Assembly: GCF_014359955.1 (NCBI RefSeq) | Contig: NZ_JACIYL010000069.1 | Coordinates: forward strand, 1 to 10,366 | Reading direction: 5' to 3' | DNA: 10,366 nt | Source of the DNA: Thermogutta sp. | GTDB lineage: Bacteria; Planctomycetota; Planctomycetia; Pirellulales; Thermoguttaceae | Part shown: positions 6,574 through 10,366 of the stretch, one piece after another | How positions within the stretch are numbered: the stretch's first letter is position 1 | Layout of the letters: every line of letters begins with the position of its first letter | Translations under genes and position numbers: made by a program | Notes under the pieces: model-generated | Told to the model about the DNA's origin: nothing | The model's input: only the letters and a program-made list of their open reading frames with translations | Databases searched by the model: none

Positions 6574-8571
6574 TTAGCGGATTGTTTGAAACTCGGGCAG
6601 CATGACGATCATCCACAAGAGATCTTCCACGTGGGATGCTTCCAGGCTTTGCGTGGGGACATCCAGACTTTCGATATCGAGCACGCTTTTCAGCACTTGT
6701 TTTTCCTCCGCCGTCGGCTCTCGCGTTAACGTCATCAGATAAATGTGTCGGACCAGGTCATCCGCTGGTTTGTCGGCAAACTTTTGGATGAGATTCCGCG
6801 CGCCAGCTTCCAGGTCCTGGTGGAGCCTGGGGCCAATCGACAAGTTCAAAGCTTGAAGGGTGGTGATGACTTCCGGCCGAGTGGAAACGACCACATCCCG
6901 TTGCGGTCGGCCCAGCGCCATCTGGAAGGCATCGGCCACCGTCAGCGATGCCCGTACAAAATCGGCCTTGCGCTCGGGAACCGGCGGGTTAAACGCCGGC
7001 TTGGCCGGACTGCTGCCGGTCAGTCGCCACACGGTATCACAAAATTGCTCTGCTGTGATCCGCCGGGGCAGGGGACCACGAAACACATACTTCTCTTCAC
7101 CTGGCGTCACCGACTCGTCACACACCGCCTGATAGATTCGCGACGTGCAGATGTGGTAGATCAACTCCTTCAAATCCCACTTGTGATCGACAAGGTACCG
7201 TGCCAGGTAATCCAGAAGCTCTGGTGACCACGCCGGCTGAGACATCATGTCCACTGGATGGACCAGCCCCCGCCCCATGAGACGATGCCAAATGCGATTA
7301 ACAATCGTCCGGCTGGTCCGGCCGTTATCGGCAACCGTAAGCAGACGGGCATATTCCTTCAGCCGTTCCTTTGGAGGCTGGTTGGCATCAATGTCACCGA
7401 GCTCCGGATAGAGGAAGTGTGGCTGCGCGATCTGGCCGGTTGGCTTATCGCAACGGTGAATCTCCAGGGGTTCCTCCGCCACGATTGCCGCCAAACCGTA
7501 GGCATCCGTGAGTTTCCACCGGTCGATAAAGCTATCATGGCAAGAGGCGCACTTCATGTTGATTCCCAGAAAGACCTGGGACGTGGTCTGCGCGAATTGC
7601 AATTCCACCCGTTGACTTGCGTTCACGTTGCCCCGCCATTTGATGCCCCGCATAAAACCTTCCGACTCAGGACTGGAGGGCGCTACGAGCTCGCGCACAA
7701 ATTCGTCATACGGCATGTTGTTGTAGAGCGCTGTGTAAAGCCACGCCGAGATTTGCTTTCGCCCCCCATCGATATAGCCGGTGCCTGTGTAGTCGTTCCG
7801 CAGGAGATCATTCCAGAAAGACATCCAGTGGTCGGCATAAGCGGTTCGGTCATCGAGAAGCCGCCTCACCCAGCGATCCCGTTTGTCCGGCGCCGGGTCA
7901 GCCCGGAATTCGGCTACTTCTCCGGGAGTGGGAGGAAGCCCGACCAGATCGAATCCCACTCGTCGGAGGAATGTTTGATCATCCACAACCTGCGGAAATG
8001 CGATATTGTGTGCCCGAAAATACTCACGGACCAGGCGATCAATAGGATGGGTCAATCCATCGCCCGCCGGTGGAACTGCCACATCCGCGAGTTTGAGTGG
8101 TGGCTCGGCATGATTGTCCTGAGGATTGAGGGTGTAGCCCTCTTCCCACGGGGCACCCTGAGCAATCCAGAGTTTGAACTTTTCGATTGTCTCCGGATCC
8201 AACGGCGGCCCCTTCGGCGGCATTCTCTCATCCGGATCGTCCGACGAGATTCGCCGGATCAACTCACTCTCTTCCGGATGGCCGATGACAATGACCTCGG
8301 CCTTGAGCAGAGACTGCCGTGTATTAAAGGAAAGCCCTGCCTCTGCCCGCTGACCGACGTGGCATTCGCCACAGCGTTTCTGAATGACGGGTGCGATTTC
8401 GTGGACGAAATCCACTCGGGTTGCGCCGCTCTCGGAGTTCGCGTCCGTGGTTGGCCCAGCGAACGCCAGCGGAGGGCCTCCCAGGAGAAATCCGAGCGTG
8501 CCGAGCAAGAGCAAAGTCCGGCAGACCGCGGCACCCACCAAGCACCGGCTTGTGATCATCGTCACGTGCAT
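6574..8571 (-). CDS. PSD1 family planctomycete cytochrome c protein (PSCyt1-DUF1549-DUF1553)
   Basis: Encodes 665 residues. The ATG at 8571 is chosen because it gives a Sec signal (hydrophobic core about 18-36, AFA cleavage site at 36-38), has GGGGA six bases upstream and lies downstream of the promoter at 8617-8643. A GTG at 8658 in the same frame would lie upstream of that promoter. Residues about 53-150 are the PSCyt1 cytochrome-c-like domain: haem attachment motif CGECH at 67-71 and MPPK at 117-120, whose Met is the likely distal ligand. DUF1549 covers about 174-380 (HPIDRLVREYF, RRVGFDLVGLPPTP, DHWMSFWNDLLRNDY) and includes a second CxxCH, CASCH at 341-345. DUF1553 covers about 400-650 (VNRIWHRLMGRGLVHP, RITAEQFCDTVWRLTG). 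It lacks the extra lectin-like domain of many longer family members. An exported electron-transfer or haem-binding role paired with the DUF1501 protein is inferred; no reaction is known. Confidence 0.95.
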   Translation of the reverse strand: MHVTMITSRCLVGAAVCRTLLLLGTLGFLLGGPPLAFAGPTTDANSESGATRVDFVHEIAPVIQKRCGECHVGQRAEAGLSFNTRQSLLKAEVIVIGHPEESELIRRISSDDPDERMPPKGPPLDPETIEKFKLWIAQGAPWEEGYTLNPQDNHAEPPLKLADVAVPPAGDGLTHPIDRLVREYFRAHNIAFPQVVDDQTFLRRVGFDLVGLPPTPGEVAEFRADPAPDKRDRWVRRLLDDRTAYADHWMSFWNDLLRNDYTGTGYIDGGRKQISAWLYTALYNNMPYDEFVRELVAPSSPESEGFMRGIKWRGNVNASQRVELQFAQTTSQVFLGINMKCASCHDSFIDRWKLTDAYGLAAIVAEEPLEIHRCDKPTGQIAQPHFLYPELGDIDANQPPKERLKEYARLLTVADNGRTSRTIVNRIWHRLMGRGLVHPVDMMSQPAWSPELLDYLARYLVDHKWDLKELIYHICTSRIYQAVCDESVTPGEEKYVFRGPLPRRITAEQFCDTVWRLTGSSPAKPAFNPPVPERKADFVRASLTVADAFQMALGRPQRDVVVSTRPEVITTLQALNLSIGPRLHQDLEAGARNLIQKFADKPADDLVRHIYLMTLTREPTAEEKQVLKSVLDIESLDVPTQSLEASHVEDLLWMIVMLPEFQTIR

Positions 8572-8616
8572 GAAATTTCCCCGATTCGACTTGAAATGCC
8601 AGAATTTCTGCCACTT

Positions 8617-8643
8617 ATTATAGACAATTTTGGTGTATGTCAA
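8617..8643 (-). promoter_or_regulatory. sigma-70-type promoter of the PSD1-DUF1501 operon
   Basis: On the minus strand a perfect TTGACA (8638-8643) and a perfect TATAAT (8617-8622) are separated by 15 bases, slightly shorter than the usual 17. Transcription would begin near 8610, leaving a leader of roughly 40 bases before the PSD1 ATG at 8571. The stretch is AT-rich compared with its surroundings. No other promoter-like pair was found between the MshEN gene and PSD1. The 101-base gap before the DUF1501 gene shows no promoter, so both genes are probably transcribed from here. Confidence 0.65.
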
Positions 8644-8648
8644 TACAC
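8633..8648. repeat. inverted repeat over the -35 box (possible operator)
   Basis: GTGTAT (8633-8638) and ATACAC (8643-8648) are exact inverted repeats around a 4-base centre. The repeat covers the whole -35 hexamer of the PSD1 promoter, a typical place for a dimeric repressor to bind. The 16-base size suits a small helix-turn-helix protein. Only one copy was seen, and the regulator is not in the window. Confidence 0.4.
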
Positions 8649-8748
8649 GGTGCGTCACGTGCCCGTCGGCAACAAGGGCTGGCGCAGGCTGGTCGCCCCC
8701 ACGGCCGTGGACGGCAGTGGCGACATCACCGTCAGCATGGGCTACGAG

Positions 8749-10366
8749 TCACACGCCCGGTTTGAGAAGCCCGGTGTACTGCTGGAAGATATACGTCGCC
8801 ATCGGCGACACCTCGAAGCGATGTGGCGGTGGATAATGCCGATAGATCGCCGCGAGAAGTTCAGGTTCGGGAGCGATGACCACCTCGATCGGGCGATTGA
8901 AGAGGATCTGCAGTTCCTGGAGGCGGCGTGCTGTCGGGGGTTGCGCCATAGCAATTACCACCGCGTCGCCCTCTATTCCCAGCGGCAGCAGGCCCAGGTG
9001 GCGTGCTACCGCCACGTCCATGAGCTGAAGTGCTTCTGGTGGCACCTCGATGTCGTGAAGTCGCATGAAGCGACAGTTCGCGCTCACGGCCAGGGCCTGC
9101 GCTACATCCAAGACCCGGGGATCCTGCCGGAACTCGACCAATGCGGCTAATCCTGCCGGGGTTGCGATAAGTCGCACCGCTGCCCTGACCGGTTGGCCGG
9201 CGACTGTGGTCTGCCATTCGGAATAGTCGATCAGACAGCACATGAGCCGCGATAACACAGGGAAGAACCAGCAGACCGGAAACCGGGTTGTCGCGAAAAG
9301 CTGGTTCTGCACCCGATAGGCCACCTCCAGATGATCATCGCGGGGCACAATCAGCATATGGGACGCGCTGTAATGGTGCGCATCCGCCATAAACAAATTG
9401 AGCATGGCTTCCGGGATCCCACATTTTTCGTCGATCAGATCTCGGATGACAACCTGCCGTGACAGGTTTTCCAGCCACCGTTTGGCAGCGCCGACGTCCT
9501 GCACCAGCGACGGATCTTCGGCAATCTGGGCTAGCCGCTCCGCGAATTCTTCCGAGTGATTCGCAAGATAGTTGAAGAGAGCGGAATTGCTTTCCAGAGT
9601 CGGATTTATTTTCAACGCATAGCAGAACAGAAAATTGAACCACTCATCAATGAGCAGCACCGGGTCCAGGGGAACCTCCCGTTCCCCCTGCGACATGCGA
9701 CAGGCAGCCACATACAGCGCATAAGCCAGGGCAATACTGCGAACCTGTTCCTTCTGGGCAAGGATGTTAAAAAGCCGGGCGATGATGTTTTCGCGAACCA
9801 GCCACAGCCGATTCTCCAGGTAGGATCGTAAGGACGCGGGCAGGACAGAGATCATTTCTGCTCGAGGAATCACCACATCCACTTGCCATTTCTCTGCCGA
9901 TCTGATGCACAATTTCGGCCGCCTGCGAATATCCTCGAACAGATCGAGCAGCTTTTCCGTGGCAAACTGCCGCAGATACTGAAAAACAGCTTCCGCCGGA
10001 TGCCCCGAAGAGGGAACAGGCCGAGCCCACTCTGCAGGCCGCGGCGTTTCCACGGCTGGCAACGGTCGGGCCAGCTCCGCGAGAAGAAGGGCCACCACCT
10101 CCGGCTCCGTGGGACCATAGAGTCTTTCCACCAGCGTTCGAATTCTGCCCTCGGGCGCGAGGACGATTTCAAACGGTCGTCCAAGGGTGAACCGCAACTC
10201 GTCCGAAAGCTGTGGCGTCGGGGGCTCCACAAATGCCAGGGTAACGATATCACCTTTCAGAGAGAGCGGCAAAATGTGATAGGCTCGCGCAATATCCGCG
10301 GGAACAGTGGCCAGAACTTCCGCGGGAATCTGAGCACGCTCCAGGTCGTCGAAGCCATACCCCAGC
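8749..10366 (-). CDS. GspE/MshE N-terminal domain protein lacking the ATPase domain, 5' end outside window
   Basis: The frame is open to the right edge; 538 residues are visible (numbered from 10365). A TTG at 10272 is not the start, because it would cut an MshEN domain in half. Residues about 7-85 match a GspE/MshE N-terminal domain (DLERAQIPAEVLATVPADI, then ILPLSLKGDIVTLAF and LRFTLGRPFEIVLA). About 100-310 is a mostly helical stretch I do not recognise. About 321-411 resembles the N2/PAS-like part of secretion ATPases: SASHMLIVPRDDHLEVAYR stands where those have ASDIHIEPR-type sequence, followed by PVLSRLMCCL. Residues 439-513 are a second MshEN domain (EVPPEALQLMDVAVARHLGL, then LLPLGIEGDAVVIAMAQPPT). 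No Walker A, Walker B or zinc tetracysteine motif is present. It is presumably cytoplasmic and may regulate or scaffold a type II secretion or type IV pilus machine, but that is inference. The product is soluble-looking, with no clear membrane segment. Confidence 0.8.
   Translation of the reverse strand, partial: LGYGFDDLERAQIPAEVLATVPADIARAYHILPLSLKGDIVTLAFVEPPTPQLSDELRFTLGRPFEIVLAPEGRIRTLVERLYGPTEPEVVALLLAELARPLPAVETPRPAEWARPVPSSGHPAEAVFQYLRQFATEKLLDLFEDIRRRPKLCIRSAEKWQVDVVIPRAEMISVLPASLRSYLENRLWLVRENIIARLFNILAQKEQVRSIALAYALYVAACRMSQGEREVPLDPVLLIDEWFNFLFCYALKINPTLESNSALFNYLANHSEEFAERLAQIAEDPSLVQDVGAAKRWLENLSRQVVIRDLIDEKCGIPEAMLNLFMADAHHYSASHMLIVPRDDHLEVAYRVQNQLFATTRFPVCWFFPVLSRLMCCLIDYSEWQTTVAGQPVRAAVRLIATPAGLAALVEFRQDPRVLDVAQALAVSANCRFMRLHDIEVPPEALQLMDVAVARHLGLLPLGIEGDAVVIAMAQPPTARRLQELQILFNRPIEVVIAPEPELLAAIYRHYPPPHRFEVSPMATYIFQQYTGLLKPGV

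Noticed and set aside
6473..6616. N-terminal extension of the DUF1501 protein by 48 residues
   Set aside because: It would overlap the end of the PSD1 gene, bury the Tat signal and ignore the strong Shine-Dalgarno sequence at 6480-6486.
8699..8710. CCACGGCCGTGG palindrome after the MshEN gene as a terminator
   Set aside because: It is a perfect 12-base palindrome but has no loop and no following T-run in either direction, so it is not a credible intrinsic terminator.
7258..9150. 630-residue plus-strand open frame
   Set aside because: It runs antisense through the whole PSD1 start, the promoter gap and part of the MshEN gene. It has no recognisable domain and low-complexity Arg/His-rich composition, whereas both minus-strand genes match known families.

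Overview
The window most likely comes from a planctomycete. The strongest clue is the adjacent pair of a cytochrome-c/DUF1549/DUF1553 protein (PSD1 family) and a Tat-exported DUF1501 protein, an arrangement typical of and heavily expanded in Planctomycetes. The moderately high GC content, a large secreted FAD-dependent oxidoreductase and a GspE-type N-terminal-domain protein fit. A Pirellulales-type (possibly thermophilic) member is only an inference; nothing here fixes the genus.

Layout. Plus strand: the 3' end of a GH78 alpha-L-rhamnosidase gene (2-466), then proC for pyrroline-5-carboxylate reductase (497-1306), then a 162-base leader rich in inverted repeats, then a gene of about 3.5 kb for an exported multidomain FAD-dependent oxidoreductase (1469-4948). 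A 78-base gap separates it from convergent minus-strand genes. Minus strand, read right to left: an unfinished gene (8749-10366, open at the window edge) for a protein with two GspE/MshE N-terminal (MshEN) domains and no ATPase; a 177-base gap holding a near-consensus sigma-70-type promoter with an inverted repeat over its -35 box; the PSD1 cytochrome gene (6574-8571); and, 101 bases on, the DUF1501 gene (5027-6472) with an excellent Shine-Dalgarno sequence.

How the genes may work together. PSD1 and DUF1501 proteins form a conserved two-gene exported module: one carries a Sec signal and haem-binding motifs, the other a Tat signal. Their biochemical job is unknown. The rhamnosidase and the exported FAD enzyme suggest polysaccharide or sugar breakdown in or beyond the periplasm, but proC between them is a housekeeping proline gene, so a single pathway is not implied. 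The most unusual coding region is the MshEN protein. It keeps the regulatory and ring-forming N-terminal parts of a type II secretion/type IV pilus ATPase but lacks Walker motifs, with a second MshEN domain where the motor would be.

No rRNA, tRNA, CRISPR array, insertion sequence, integrase or convincing rho-independent terminator was found. No gene-free stretch exceeds 300 bases.
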